Shown: positions 1-10,600, counted from the first letter of the stretch. The stretch: 64,000 bases of DNA from Sphingobacterium sp. ML3W (GCF_029542085.1 NZ_CP107036.1:2666001-2730000), one strand, 5' to 3'. The notes: generated by a model not told the origin, from the sequence alone. Numbers and translations: made by a program.

Positions 1-1211
1 TCAATCAGATCAATTATAATACCCGGATCCCAATCTATGTCACCAACCTTTATATCAATAACAAAGCAATCAATCAGTATACAGATGGGCATATCCTTTC
101 GAAATCCATTTTATTCACGGATAAGATTCAATTGAAACATGATGAATCATCGTTTAGTCTCGATGTGGCGGCGCTTCATTATCAGGCCCCCCATTCTGTC
201 CATTACAGCTATAAGATGGAAGGTCTTGATAACAATTGGGTCGATATCACCGGCAATCAACGGGTGTATTTCACTAAACTCGCACCGGGAAGTTATGTTT
301 TTACTGTCAAAGCTGAAGATCCCAATGGAAATGTCATCCCCACTGCTGCAAGTCTTAAAATTGTTATTCTGCCGCCTATTTGGGCAAGCATACCAGCCTA
401 CATCTGTTATGCGCTCATTCTTATTGGCCTGATTATATTTATTATTTATCATTTTAATGAAAAGATAAAACAACGTAACCGCCAACATTTGCTGACGGTG
501 CAGAATCTTCGGGAACAGGAGCTCTATCGGGCGAAAATCAATTTTTATACGGATGTAGTCCATGAAATACGTACACCATTAACATTGATTAAGGCGCCTT
601 TGGAAAAACTCATGGACAAAGTCGAACACAACCCAGTAACAGATAAACTGCTTTCAACCATGCAGAACAATACGGAAAAACTAATTGCACTCAGTAATGA
701 GTTGCTGGATTTTAGACAGGTCGAAACTGAAGGTTTTAAATTACATTTTGAGCTGGCAAATATTAGTCAGACAGTGCAAAAAATCAGCAACGATTTTGGT
801 GTCACTATCCAAGCACAAGGAAAGAGTATGCAGGTTTTAATCACTCCTGACATCATTGGCTCCGTTGCGACAGACGCTTTTGATAAGATCTGTTATAACT
901 TGTTTAATAATGCTCTAAAATACTCATCAGAGTTCATTGAAGTGAATTTAGAGGCGGATAAACAGAAAAATATTGCTATATTGACGGTGAAAAACGACGG
1001 TGCATTAATTCCTTCGGAGGAAAGGGAAAGAATTTTCGAACCATTCAATCGCTTAAAACAAAATAAGAACATTCCAGGCAGTGGTTTAGGCTTGGCGTTA
1101 ACAAGATCTTTGGTTTTAAAACATCAGGGCAGTTTAGTGTATGATGTTGAAAATTTTCAATGGAATGTATTCCGTCTAACTTTACCACTAAACCACAACT
1201 CAAACCAATAA
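1..1211 (+). CDS. Sensor histidine kinase, Y_Y_Y/HTCS type, 5' part outside the window
   Basis: This is an inner-membrane sensor kinase. The frame is open from base 3 with no stop, so the gene begins left of the window; the first possible start inside it (TTG at 132) is not credible. In order, one sees the end of a beta-propeller plus a Y_Y_Y domain (about 100-360), a membrane segment (about 375-455), a HisKA domain with the phospho-accepting His codon at 561-563 in an HEIRTPL H-box, and a HATPase domain with an N-box (about 900-930) and a GSGLGLAL G-box (about 1077-1100). The protein stops after the ATPase domain. In classical Bacteroidota hybrid systems the receiver and AraC domains are fused here; in this locus they form the next gene, 2 bases downstream. 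By family it should sense a periplasmic oligosaccharide and control a glycan-utilisation locus; which one is not shown. Confidence 0.93.
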   Translation, partial: NQINYNTRIPIYVTNLYINNKAINQYTDGHILSKSILFTDKIQLKHDESSFSLDVAALHYQAPHSVHYSYKMEGLDNNWVDITGNQRVYFTKLAPGSYVFTVKAEDPNGNVIPTAASLKIVILPPIWASIPAYICYALILIGLIIFIIYHFNEKIKQRNRQHLLTVQNLREQELYRAKINFYTDVVHEIRTPLTLIKAPLEKLMDKVEHNPVTDKLLSTMQNNTEKLIALSNELLDFRQVETEGFKLHFELANISQTVQKISNDFGVTIQAQGKSMQVLITPDIIGSVATDAFDKICYNLFNNALKYSSEFIEVNLEADKQKNIAILTVKNDGALIPSEERERIFEPFNRLKQNKNIPGSGLGLALTRSLVLKHQGSLVYDVENFQWNVFRLTLPLNHNSNQ

Positions 1212-1213
1212 TT

Positions 1214-1981
1214 ATGAATGCAAAAGCCAATTTATTAGTGGTAGATGACCATGCTGAATTACTTGAATTTATTGCAGATGACCTCAATGAGGATTACCAT
1301 ATCACCACAAGTACAAATGGAAATGAGGCCTTGGATCTACTTGCATCTGAATACTTTGATTTGATCATCAGCGACGTGATGATGCCCGAAATGGATGGCT
1401 ATGAACTCTGCCAAAAAATTAAAGAAAACATCGCTTACGCACATATTCCTGTTATTCTATTAACAGCAAAAAATAGCATAGAATCAAAGATTCAAGGCCT
1501 GGAATATGGTGCTGATGCCTATATCGAAAAACCCTTTTCGCCCGCATTTTTACGGGCACAAATTGCCAGCTTGCTAAAAAACAGGATTAAAGTCAAGGAA
1601 TTTTTCATCAAGAATCCGATGTCTCAAATCCAGCAAATCGGACAGAACCAAAACGATCAGGATTTCCTACTCAGGATAGAGGAAATCATTATGCAACATT
1701 TGGATGACCCGCAATTTAATGTCGATCGGATGGCGGATATACTTTGCATGAGCAGACCAACCTTGTATCGAAAAATCAATCTGGTATCGAGCCTGTCGCC
1801 AAATGAGCTAATCAATCTGACCAGGCTACGAAAAGCGGCAGAACTACTTAGTTTACGGCAATATAAAGTCTACGAAATTTCCAATTTGTTAGGCTATAGT
1901 TCGGCGACGCATTTTTCCAGAAATTTCCAAAAACAATTTGGACTCAGCCCGACGGAATTCCAGGAATCGCAGTCGAAATAA
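1214..1981 (+). CDS. Response regulator with receiver and AraC-type DNA-binding domains
   Basis: This is the likely partner regulator of the kinase just upstream. The start chosen is ATG 1214, 2 bases after the kinase stop; an upstream ATG at 1160 would lie inside the kinase gene and add residues not belonging to the receiver fold. The receiver spans about residues 5-120, with acidic pocket D11-D12, phospho-acceptor D54 in an ISDVMMPEMDG context, and the conserved Thr and Lys in LLTAK and EKPF. A linker precedes a C-terminal AraC helix-turn-helix pair (about 155-255) with the family ending GYSSATHFSRNFQKQFGLSP. In classical hybrid two-component proteins these domains are fused to the kinase, so this is a split version. 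It probably activates a SusCD locus, either the GH76 operon to the right or one outside the window. Confidence 0.93.
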   Translation: MNAKANLLVVDDHAELLEFIADDLNEDYHITTSTNGNEALDLLASEYFDLIISDVMMPEMDGYELCQKIKENIAYAHIPVILLTAKNSIESKIQGLEYGADAYIEKPFSPAFLRAQIASLLKNRIKVKEFFIKNPMSQIQQIGQNQNDQDFLLRIEEIIMQHLDDPQFNVDRMADILCMSRPTLYRKINLVSSLSPNELINLTRLRKAAELLSLRQYKVYEISNLLGYSSATHFSRNFQKQFGLSPTEFQESQSK

Positions 1982-2303
1982 TATTTTTCTCGGATGGTAG
2001 CTTCGGTTAAAATCGCGATTTGCGTTAAAGATGCACTCACCTTCAAACTGAAAATTTAACGACGGATTGTAGGTATCTGATTGAAAAGATCGCAAAGAAC
2101 CTGTCTTGAAACACGTTCAGGCGGGCATTCTGAATTCAGTTATTCACAAAAAAACCAGATTCACTAGGATCTGGTTTTTTGCTATCCAATAAGGCAACTA
2201 AGACCTATTCTGTCCCAAGTTTACCTCATCTTGTTTGATATCCATTTTTTATATGGATGATACCCTTTCCTTCATTATGCTAAAATTTAAGGGATCTACC
2301 ATC
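1982..2303. other. Intergenic region between convergent genes
   Basis: No credible gene was seen in these 322 bases. The only clear element is the bidirectional terminator at 2148-2180. Confidence 0.7.
2148..2180. terminator. Bidirectional intrinsic terminator
   Basis: A perfect inverted repeat, AAAAAACCAGAT / ATCTGGTTTTTT, surrounds an 8-base loop. It ends in T-runs on both strands and lies between the convergent response regulator and the secreted enzyme gene, so it can stop transcription from either side. Confidence 0.85.
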
Positions 2304-4481
2304 CTACCATTTGATATCCACGTATACACCCTCGGGACTATTTTCAAATTCCAGCAGATAGGTTTTTGTTTTCGTATCCCAATTTGCTTCTGCAAAAACT
2401 TCCTTTTTATCAACGACGAGACTCTTTGGTTTGCCAGGTAATAATATCCGCGAAATGCTGGTGGTATTGATCGGGCTTTTAGCCGTAAATGAGTATTGAT
2501 GGCCAGTCGATTTTTCATCGTAAATACGACTTGCCGATGCCAATACCTGAGGCTTTTGTTTATTTGCAACATGATCTATATTGACAAACAGGCACTGTTC
2601 ATTTGGCTGGATATTTTTAGAGGTAACAATTGGTAGAGCCGGATCAAAAAGATCGATTAAATTTCCCTTAACCTGATAAGGCTGATTACTCACACTCTCA
2701 TCCAATACAGCGATCAGGTCATAAATACCCCTTGTCAATGTAAAATAGTTTTTAAATTGAAGTTTCCCGGATTTGCCCTTAGCTTCATAAAGACTTTTAG
2801 TCAGGTCCAACAGTTTCTGACTGTTGTTCGGCTTGACAACAAATTCTTTGGGATCTGAACGCAAAACATAAAAAGTACCTTTCCCGTAGCTATATTGTCC
2901 CTCCTTTGGCATTCCGCCACGCACGCCCATTTTTTCAAATAAATGATCTGATGGTCTTTGATATTGGTTGCCATTTGTGTTCCACCATTCCTGTACGGAT
3001 TGAAAGGGATCGAGATCCGTTGCACAATAAATAAGTACGCCCCCATTTTTTACCCAGTCCGCAAGATACTGATGGGCCTCGGGAGCCAAGGGTTTCATAT
3101 TGGAATAAGACATCAACAGCACCTTTGTCTCAGCTAGGGCATTCTTAACCCCTAAATTCTCCAGGTGAACTGTTTTAACGGGAACACCACGTTTTAAGAA
3201 AGGAAGAGCAAGTCCGTAAAAGTTGGCCAATTGTGGATCGTCATATCCGGCATGTGTCGGGAAACGTTGGAACATCAGTGAATTTGCCAGCAGGATGCTG
3301 ATCCCTGTTGATCCGGACACTTTACTGGTCGTTTTGGGCATGCTATTCAGACTATTAATCATCACCTGCATCTGGGTCGAATAATGGCGTGGTATTTTTT
3401 CTTTTTGGTCACTCTTGGCACTTGTCTTATACAATCCTTCATAGATACGTTCAGGCCAGGGCATCACTTCATAGTCTGCAATATTGGGATACAAAAGTTG
3501 TGCAGTGAAAGTAGCCTGATAATTTTTCTTGTAATCAGCCCAGTCACGAGGCCAATCTTCGATCGGGTCCGTCAGGAAAAACATCTTTCGCCCAGTCGGT
3601 GCTGTCATAGATTCCATTGCACCGTACTCTAAAAATGCCGTTTCGAAAACACGTTCTTTCGCCACACCATTAAAATAATTAGGTTCACGTGAAGTCCCCG
3701 TCCATACCTGTGCGATATATCCATCGACACAGGGTAGCGAGGCCAAGCTTGCCTCAGGACTGACAATCATCCATTGTGAATAATTGATCAACGAGTGTGT
3801 GGGCACATAACATTTTACATCCATCCCTTTGGTTTTTCCATAAGATTTGGCATAAGTAAAGACTTCATTCAGTGCATTGAGGTACAAAGCGTACTTTAAT
3901 TTATTGGATAAATAGGTATTCTCAGGCGATTCGTGCTGTGGGCGCCAATCAAAACCGTAATACTTTTTCCATTCCTTCTTAAATGATTCGCTATAACCTG
4001 CCCTTGCCCAGAATTCGGGTTCCTCCATGAAAATGGCATCAATCCCCGCATCAATAACACGTTTGACATGCATCTCCTTGATGTATTTCAAATAATTTTC
4101 AGTAGGAACAATATAAGGAACCATGTGACCATGCCAGATAGTATCACCTTTTACATCAACTTGTCCCTCATCGAGGTGCATTTTCCCATCCCATTTTCCC
4201 GTAAAATAATCCTGATATTCCCCCCAGGCAATACCCGTCATAAAATGCGTAATATATCCCCTATCACGCCAGGATTTTACCCGTTCTTCAAACGGAATTT
4301 TTCGGGATTTGTCGGAAGGATTTCCCCCGGTTCCATATATCATGACAGCATCTGCACGGTTGTCAATTGTAGGACGCCATTCTCGGGAGCTCTGAAAGGT
4401 CGTCTTTACAGGATCTCCTTTTTGAGCGGTCGCTGTGAACGTTGCCAGCAACAATAAAGCGAGTATATTCGTTTTTACCAT
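2304..4481 (-). CDS. Secreted protein, probable TIM-barrel glycoside hydrolase, family unassigned
   Basis: A 725-residue exported protein with a signal peptide (about 1-19, ending TATAQ). The N-terminal 380 residues look like a TIM barrel: a conserved beta-strand DAGIDAIFMEEPEFW carries clustered acids E153, E154 and E156 that could act as acid/base, and many Trp/Tyr-rich segments suit a sugar cleft. Around 390-490 lies a segment resembling the class I amidotransferase-like fold found after the barrel in GH42-type enzymes (strands leading into a glycine-rich GGVLIYC turn). The C-terminal part is beta-rich. I do not recognise a named CAZy family. It is last in the operon GH76-SusC-SusD-DUF3823, so it probably processes the same glycan, perhaps a side chain of alpha-mannan. 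A 17-bp inverted repeat lies just upstream of its start. Hydrolase fold is inference; secretion and operon position are seen. Confidence 0.75.
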   Translation of the reverse strand: MVKTNILALLLLATFTATAQKGDPVKTTFQSSREWRPTIDNRADAVMIYGTGGNPSDKSRKIPFEERVKSWRDRGYITHFMTGIAWGEYQDYFTGKWDGKMHLDEGQVDVKGDTIWHGHMVPYIVPTENYLKYIKEMHVKRVIDAGIDAIFMEEPEFWARAGYSESFKKEWKKYYGFDWRPQHESPENTYLSNKLKYALYLNALNEVFTYAKSYGKTKGMDVKCYVPTHSLINYSQWMIVSPEASLASLPCVDGYIAQVWTGTSREPNYFNGVAKERVFETAFLEYGAMESMTAPTGRKMFFLTDPIEDWPRDWADYKKNYQATFTAQLLYPNIADYEVMPWPERIYEGLYKTSAKSDQKEKIPRHYSTQMQVMINSLNSMPKTTSKVSGSTGISILLANSLMFQRFPTHAGYDDPQLANFYGLALPFLKRGVPVKTVHLENLGVKNALAETKVLLMSYSNMKPLAPEAHQYLADWVKNGGVLIYCATDLDPFQSVQEWWNTNGNQYQRPSDHLFEKMGVRGGMPKEGQYSYGKGTFYVLRSDPKEFVVKPNNSQKLLDLTKSLYEAKGKSGKLQFKNYFTLTRGIYDLIAVLDESVSNQPYQVKGNLIDLFDPALPIVTSKNIQPNEQCLFVNIDHVANKQKPQVLASASRIYDEKSTGHQYSFTAKSPINTTSISRILLPGKPKSLVVDKKEVFAEANWDTKTKTYLLEFENSPEGVYVDIKW

Positions 4482-4577
4482 AGTTTATCTTTTTTTTACC
4501 TACGAATAGTTATTGATTGAGCAGCCGCAATTGTTATTTTAAATAATCAGGTTGGCTCCTTTTTTATTGTCCCAATG

Positions 4578-4632
4578 GAACCGTCCTTTTTAAGATTCAT
4601 TTTCATCCAAGAAACCTTAAAAAGGACGGTTC
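4578..4632. repeat. 17-bp perfect inverted repeat between DUF3823 and the secreted enzyme
   Basis: Left arm GAACCGTCCTTTTTAAG (4578-4594) and right arm CTTAAAAAGGACGGTTC (4616-4632) are exact reverse complements around a 21-base spacer. No T-run follows on the minus strand, so this is not a typical intrinsic terminator. It could be an RNA stem that adjusts the level of the last gene relative to the Sus genes, or a processing site. Confidence 0.75.
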
Positions 4633-4651
4633 AACATGTGTATTGATTCTC

Positions 4652-5464
4652 TTATGGGATATCCACTCGTTTGGCTTCGTTGTAGTTCCACCTACGATTG
4701 CCCGTTCCACGGGGAGTATCATAGTTGATACGAGAGGCTGCACGAACAAAGACCGTACGACCCTTCGGAATTTCGCCAGTAGACACTATATCAATAACCT
4801 GCCCTAACTTTGTCTTGAAGCTGTCGCCATTGTATTCGATTTTGCTCGACCAGCGTTCATCTCGTGCACGATATCCAACCGTAGCGGAATAGCTAACAAA
4901 GAGCTGTATATCTGTAACATTTAAAAAATCTGCGTTATAATTTCCTAGTGGCTCGATCTTATCGCGAAAAAGCTGTTCAGTTACAGCACGGGTGACCTTG
5001 ACTTTCGCTTTTATCTTTCCATTTTCAACAACTGGATCGCCAACCCATTCCACTTTAAGAAAGGGGTGAACTTCCATTTTTATTTCATGTGAACCATTCA
5101 GCTCCATATTTTTGCTATCGTCTGACAGTACCTTACCATCTCCGTCTGTACGTACTAAAGGAATAAATGGGCCATCAACGGTGATATTATAATTTCCCTT
5201 AAACAGTTTTGTATTTTGAAATGTTCCGTCAGCCATGCAATAGAAGTCAGGATTGTGTTCCACATTATCTCCCCAACTAAGCTCGGTCAATCGAACGCGG
5301 ATACCTTCACTACCCTGATCGGTCAATACCGGTGCACCCGTTTGTGCGTCGACGACTATGCCCTTCAGTTCCACGGAGGGGGCCTCGTAGTTATCTGCCT
5401 CAAAAAGACTACACGAACTCAACATACATAGTATGCCCAGTGCGCTTAAAATGCTATTTTTCAT
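4652..5464 (-). CDS. DUF3823 family surface lipoprotein
   Basis: A 270-residue lipoprotein with lipobox LSSC (Cys18), followed by acidic and Asn residues typical of surface export in Bacteroidota. The DUF3823 hallmark is visible near the N-terminus: after the lipobox comes DNYEAPSVELKG, then a TDQGSEGIRVRLTELSW segment, that is, an Ig-like beta domain like those at the start of surface glycan-binding proteins. A second beta domain fills the C-terminal half. DUF3823 genes are usually found directly after SusC/SusD, as here (127 bases after the SusD stop), and are thought to serve as the SusE/SusF-position glycan-binding protein. No enzyme motif is present. The function is inferred from position and fold. 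Confidence 0.88.
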   Translation of the reverse strand: MKNSILSALGILCMLSSCSLFEADNYEAPSVELKGIVVDAQTGAPVLTDQGSEGIRVRLTELSWGDNVEHNPDFYCMADGTFQNTKLFKGNYNITVDGPFIPLVRTDGDGKVLSDDSKNMELNGSHEIKMEVHPFLKVEWVGDPVVENGKIKAKVKVTRAVTEQLFRDKIEPLGNYNADFLNVTDIQLFVSYSATVGYRARDERWSSKIEYNGDSFKTKLGQVIDIVSTGEIPKGRTVFVRAASRINYDTPRGTGNRRWNYNEAKRVDIP

Positions 5465-5591
5465 TTGTTATACGTTTAGTGGTGGCTTGGACTTTTATAA
5501 TTTAGTTCCACCAGTTATTGTTTTATTAAAAGTTCACTCCTTCCAAACAAGCAGTGTGCTGCGCATGTTAATGGCAGGACACTTTTGCTGT

Positions 5592-7652
5592 CTATCGATT
5601 AGGCTGTTGATCGATTTTCGGACTTTTAGCCACCTCGTCACCCGGTATTTCAAAATAATAATCTACAGGTGTGTACCGAAACGTTTTGGTGCTTACCCAT
5701 TGGAAGCGTGCATCAAAGAAGTACTTCCCTGCTGCTGTGGAAAAAAACGGATACAATCCTCTGAATCTAAAATTCTCGTTGTTACTGTATAGATTCTTAT
5801 CCTTTTGTGTTCCCCAGAAACCGTCCCGGCCTTCAAAATGCAGTACGCGCCAGCGACGTAAATCCCATTTCGCCTTATGTTCAAATGCAAGTTCCTTTCG
5901 ACGCTCTCTTCGAATGATATTTCGGCCTGTATTATCTCCTGAAATTGTGCCGGCCAAAAGATCTGCTCCCGCACGAGTACGAATCTCATTGACGGCAGTC
6001 GTCGCTGTTTGCAGCAGGTCGCTTCCATCTGCCGGACTAGCGCCCAACATTTTGAGTTCAACGGCTGCTTCGGCGGCATTCAATAATACCTCCGCGTAAC
6101 GCATCAAAATAAAAGGTTGGTCAGATTTCCCTTCTCCAACTTCTTTTGCTGGATTTGTATTGAGCCATTTACGTACATAAAAGCCTGTTAAGGTTGCTTC
6201 ACCATTATCAAAGAATGGACCTTCGTTGCCAGCGGCATTCATTTTTTGCCCATTGTAATCAACTGTTTGTTGTCCACTACCATCTCTTGGACTCAGATAC
6301 AAGGTTTTTGGTGATCCTGTGTAGGCACCCAACTGTTGATAGCGCGTGTCAGCTGTTGCATAGGAATAATCTGTAAACAGAGGTTTTACAGGAGTTTGAC
6401 CAGTATAGACCCCTGCTCGTATATCCATTTTTCTTTGCTTGAAGATATCATCCGGAAAAATAACATAGGCACGTAATCTAGGCTCCGCATTTTTAAAGAA
6501 ATCCATTGGTTTGTCGTACAACTTATATTCCCCTTCCCTGTTGCTTTGTCCAGTAGTCACTTTGACTGTTCCATCGGGATACTTGTCAAATCCATCAAAC
6601 AATTCCATAAAATCTACTGTAGGACATGTTCCGGCAGAAAGTGGAGATCTAAATGTGAAGGGCGAGCTAAAGGCATCAAAACTATGTGTCAACGTTGGAT
6701 AGACATATTCTTTGACGTAGATATTTTCAGGACTACTGAGGTCACTAAACATATCCACCATATTTTGATATTGTGCCTCTTTATCGTTCGCTGCCCATTT
6801 CTTTTTATAAAGTGAATAGCCACCTGCTGTCATCACCTGACGTGCAGCCGAATAAGCTTCTGCAAAATACCTTTGTGATGCTGCCTTTGCAGTGCTGGCG
6901 TCAAATCCGATGACACGGACACCCGTTTTTCGGCCTAACCCCGTCAGGCGCCCAGAAACCGTTTCGTTGTATTTGGCCACACTACCTGCATAGAGCATCG
7001 CCTCTGATTTAAAAGAAAGCGCGACATATTTATTGGAATAGCCAGATTTAGGACCTTTTGGAAGCATTAATTTGATTGCTTCATCATAATCTTTCAAGAT
7101 CTGGTTCCAGGTCTCTTCTTCACTCGAGCGGGGTATCTCCAAGTTCTCCAAAGTATTCGGGTATTGTAGTTCCTTGGTCACCAAAGGAATTCCTCCAAAA
7201 CGTCTTGCCATCGCATAAAACACGGTCGCCCGGACATAATATCCTTCCCCCAAGTAATGATTATAAAGTTCTTCTGAGAATTTGTCCCGGTAATTGGGCA
7301 AGGTTTCAATCAGATGGTTTGCATCGCGGAGCAATTCAAATGCTCTTCCCCAATAAGCGGTCCTTTCACCGGTAAAAGAGGTGCTGATACCATCTCGAGT
7401 CACAGCTTCACCGGTTCCTTCAATGCCTATGGCTGCTAACCAGCCATTGAATTCAATCCCCCATTGTGCCATGTATTTGAAATCTTCAAAAGGCATCAGA
7501 CTGTACATCCTGGCCATATAAATATCCATACCGGCTGGTGTGTTCAATAGGTCTTGATCCGTTACAATATTTTTAGGTGTAATATCTAGATCAGCACAAC
7601 CTGTAAGTCCGATTGAGCCAGCTAGTGATAGTATAATGAGTATTTTTTTCAT
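5592..7652 (-). CDS. SusD/RagB family nutrient-binding lipoprotein
   Basis: A 686-residue outer-surface lipoprotein (lipobox LTGC, Cys19) that forms the lid of the SusC channel and binds the incoming glycan. The typical SusD layout is seen: an N-terminal TPR-rich half (for example GEGYYVRATVFYAMARRFGGIPLV near residue 155) and a C-terminal part with the family signature FILMRYAEVLLNAAEAA, then IRRERRKELAFEHKAKWDLRRW. It is slightly longer than many SusD proteins, with loop insertions in the middle. It lies 20 bases after its SusC partner and is followed by DUF3823. With a GH76 gene in the operon, an alpha-mannan-type oligosaccharide is the most likely ligand. Confidence 0.96.
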   Translation of the reverse strand: MKKILIILSLAGSIGLTGCADLDITPKNIVTDQDLLNTPAGMDIYMARMYSLMPFEDFKYMAQWGIEFNGWLAAIGIEGTGEAVTRDGISTSFTGERTAYWGRAFELLRDANHLIETLPNYRDKFSEELYNHYLGEGYYVRATVFYAMARRFGGIPLVTKELQYPNTLENLEIPRSSEEETWNQILKDYDEAIKLMLPKGPKSGYSNKYVALSFKSEAMLYAGSVAKYNETVSGRLTGLGRKTGVRVIGFDASTAKAASQRYFAEAYSAARQVMTAGGYSLYKKKWAANDKEAQYQNMVDMFSDLSSPENIYVKEYVYPTLTHSFDAFSSPFTFRSPLSAGTCPTVDFMELFDGFDKYPDGTVKVTTGQSNREGEYKLYDKPMDFFKNAEPRLRAYVIFPDDIFKQRKMDIRAGVYTGQTPVKPLFTDYSYATADTRYQQLGAYTGSPKTLYLSPRDGSGQQTVDYNGQKMNAAGNEGPFFDNGEATLTGFYVRKWLNTNPAKEVGEGKSDQPFILMRYAEVLLNAAEAAVELKMLGASPADGSDLLQTATTAVNEIRTRAGADLLAGTISGDNTGRNIIRRERRKELAFEHKAKWDLRRWRVLHFEGRDGFWGTQKDKNLYSNNENFRFRGLYPFFSTAAGKYFFDARFQWVSTKTFRYTPVDYYFEIPGDEVAKSPKIDQQPNR

Positions 7653-7672
7653 TGTAATATTTTTTGTGGGTG

Positions 7673-10600
7673 CTAAAAAGTAAGCGATAAACCTAACGTA
7701 TAGGTTTTATTCAATGGATACATACGACCTAGGTTATCATCAGGATGCTCGGGGTCAACAAACCGTACGCCTGTCATCGTAAATAAGTTATAGGCATTGG
7801 CGTAAACACGTAATCGCATCGATGAGGAAGGTTTTAAATTCGAAATGGTATAGCCCAATTCGATACTCTTTAAGCGTAAGTAGGCTGTGCTAACCCGATT
7901 GAATTCAGAATTTGATTTCGGGTATCTACCTGTAAAACCATAGTAGCCTTTCACCCATTCTGTCGCTGGATCATAAGGATCCGCCATGGGATTGACAGGA
8001 TGCCAACGATCAAGGTACTGCTCCAACGTTCCGCCACCATTCGATCCCCAGATTGCATAAAGTGGTTCTTTGTATTCCATAGAGCCCAAAGCCGATCCCT
8101 GAAACAATATATTCATATCGAAATTCTTGTAAGCTGTTTCGAGATTCATACTATAATTAAGCCACGGAGTCTGGTCGAATGCAAAAGGATGTTCGTCCTG
8201 ACCGTTAATTTCGCCATCACCATTCCAGTCCAGGTATTTATAGTCTCCGGGTAAGACATCACGTTCCTTATAAATCGGGTAACTCCAAATATCTCCCCAA
8301 TTCTCAAATCTTCCAGCCGATTCATAACCAAATTGAATCCCTTGATATCTATTGTTGAAGTTGTCATTGCGCCAACGGTCATACGAGTTTTTATAGGGAC
8401 CATTTTGGACAGCGGTCAGGTACTTATTTCTAGTTACAGTCGCTATAGCCCGAACATTGTATGAGAAATCATTGATTTTATTGTGATGCTTCAGTTCCAA
8501 TTCCAATCCCATATGGCGATCGCTATTGGCATTTTCCATCGGGGCCGTTGCACCGATTACGGTTGGAAATTCACTCGTGCGGCGTTGAAATAGCCCCGAC
8601 CGTGTGCGTTCAAAATAGTCCAATGTAAAACCAAACAGCCCATTCCATCCCTCGAAATCTAAACCAACATTGAATGTTTTGGCTTTATACCAAGTAATTG
8701 ATTCGTTGGCGATAGCTTTCCGACTTACACCGGTGATATATTTATCACCAAAAATATATCCTGGAGCATATTGATTATTATAGCCATTTTCAGCATTTCC
8801 ACTCGTCGCTGGATAAACATAGCCGGGTACCCAGCCAAAATCCCAGGACGAGGATAAGTCATCCCCTAGCACGCCATAGCTACCGCGGAATTTTAGTTGA
8901 TTGACAAAGGAAAGCGCGTCAATAGATTTGAAAAATGGTTCCTCGGATATCCGCCATCCCAAGGAAGCCGAGGGAAAAAATCCCCATTGATGTCCTTTGG
9001 CAAAACGGGAGGATCCGTCATATCTAAATTGAAATTCGGCAATATATCTACCCGCAAAATCGTAATTAACCCGTCCGAGCAGGGCCGACTTTGCTTCATT
9101 ATAATAATCACTGATACCACCATACATGGAGGTCATTTGACCATCTTCTACACCTGCAAGCAATTGGTCGGAACCAAAAGCAAGATTTTTCAGTCCATAG
9201 AAGTTATCGCCATCGTTCTTTTGTGATTCCCAGCCAACAAGTCCGGATACTTTATGTTGATCGCCAAATGTACGATCGTAATTCAATATCAACTGGCCTA
9301 AGACCTGTTGTTTATCAAAAAACTCCCGTTTCATTTGATTTGGGCTACTTAAGTTATAGAGTTTCTGATCATATTTACCCGTTGTTTTATTCAAGGCATA
9401 CTGATAATACTCCTTTCTGAATAGGGAATTGTTATCTGCACGGTAATCATAGCCAATCAATGCCTTTGCCGAAAACCCCTGAAGCGCGGAGGATAAATTA
9501 CTTAGGTCATAATTCAATGCCGCTGAAGTCTGGAAAGTTTTCTTTTTGAATTTTCGATAGCCTGAGATGTCCGCGTCCATCATGGCTACGGTATTTTGTT
9601 CCAAATCCAGCCCTTCATAATTTAACAAGGTATTTTCGGGATCTGCATACGCAGCAAACAACATCCCCTGTTTCCAATAGTTTCGAATAATGTCAACCGA
9701 ACTTGTATAAGGATTATTTTGCTGATCAGCCATCCCACTGATGTTCAAATCCAATTTCAATCCCTTGGCCAATTCTGCCGAGATATTCGAACGCAAATTG
9801 TATTTATTGTAGTTGAGATCACCCGATTTAAAGAAGCCTTGCTGATAGGAATATCCACCACCAATATAGTACTGCACCTTATTGCTTCCGCCCGAAAAAC
9901 TAATGTCGTGCTGCGTCTGTGGTGCATATTTTGAAAAGATCAATGAAGTCCAATCCGATGAGCGGCGTGTTCCATTTCTGAAATCTTCAAAATCTTTTTC
10001 GGTATACACAGGACTTCCACCATTGATGTTGTTCATGGATTTCTCATTGTAGATCGTCATTGCACTGATTGCATCGGCCAATACGGGCATACCAGAAGGT
10101 TTTTGAAAAGTATAGGAGCCATTATAACTGACTGTGGTCTTTCCTTCTTTTCCCTTTTTTGTTGTGACCAACACCACACCATTTGCTGATCGTACACCAT
10201 AAATGGCTGCGGATGCATCTTTTAGAACCGAAACCTCTTCAATATCGCTCGGGTTCAGGCGCTGAAAATCTTCGCTTGTACGTGGTACCCCATCGATCAC
10301 GACTAGCGGAGCTCCGAGACCACGTATATCGAAATTGGCACTATAGGCTCCCGGTTCCGCACTTTTCTGCCATACGCGAACCCCGGGAATGCGTCCTGCC
10401 AACATATTTTGTGGATTTTCATTCTTCGTCTGCCTCATTTCCGTCCCCTTCACGGACGCGATAGCACCAGTCAGTGATTGCTTCCGCTGCGTACCATAAC
10501 CGACGACAACAACGGTCTCCAATTGCGTATCATCGTTTTCCAGGACAACATTAATGGTGGATTTCCCATCCGTAATCTCTTCCTTCGCGCTAAAACCCAG

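Noticed and set aside
1160..1213. Upstream in-frame ATG for the receiver-AraC gene
   Set aside because: Lies inside the kinase gene and would add 18 residues before the receiver fold; ATG 1214 fits the fold.
5671..6099. 142-residue open frame on the plus strand inside the SusD gene
   Set aside because: It is the antisense shadow of a clear SusD coding region and has no domain of its own.
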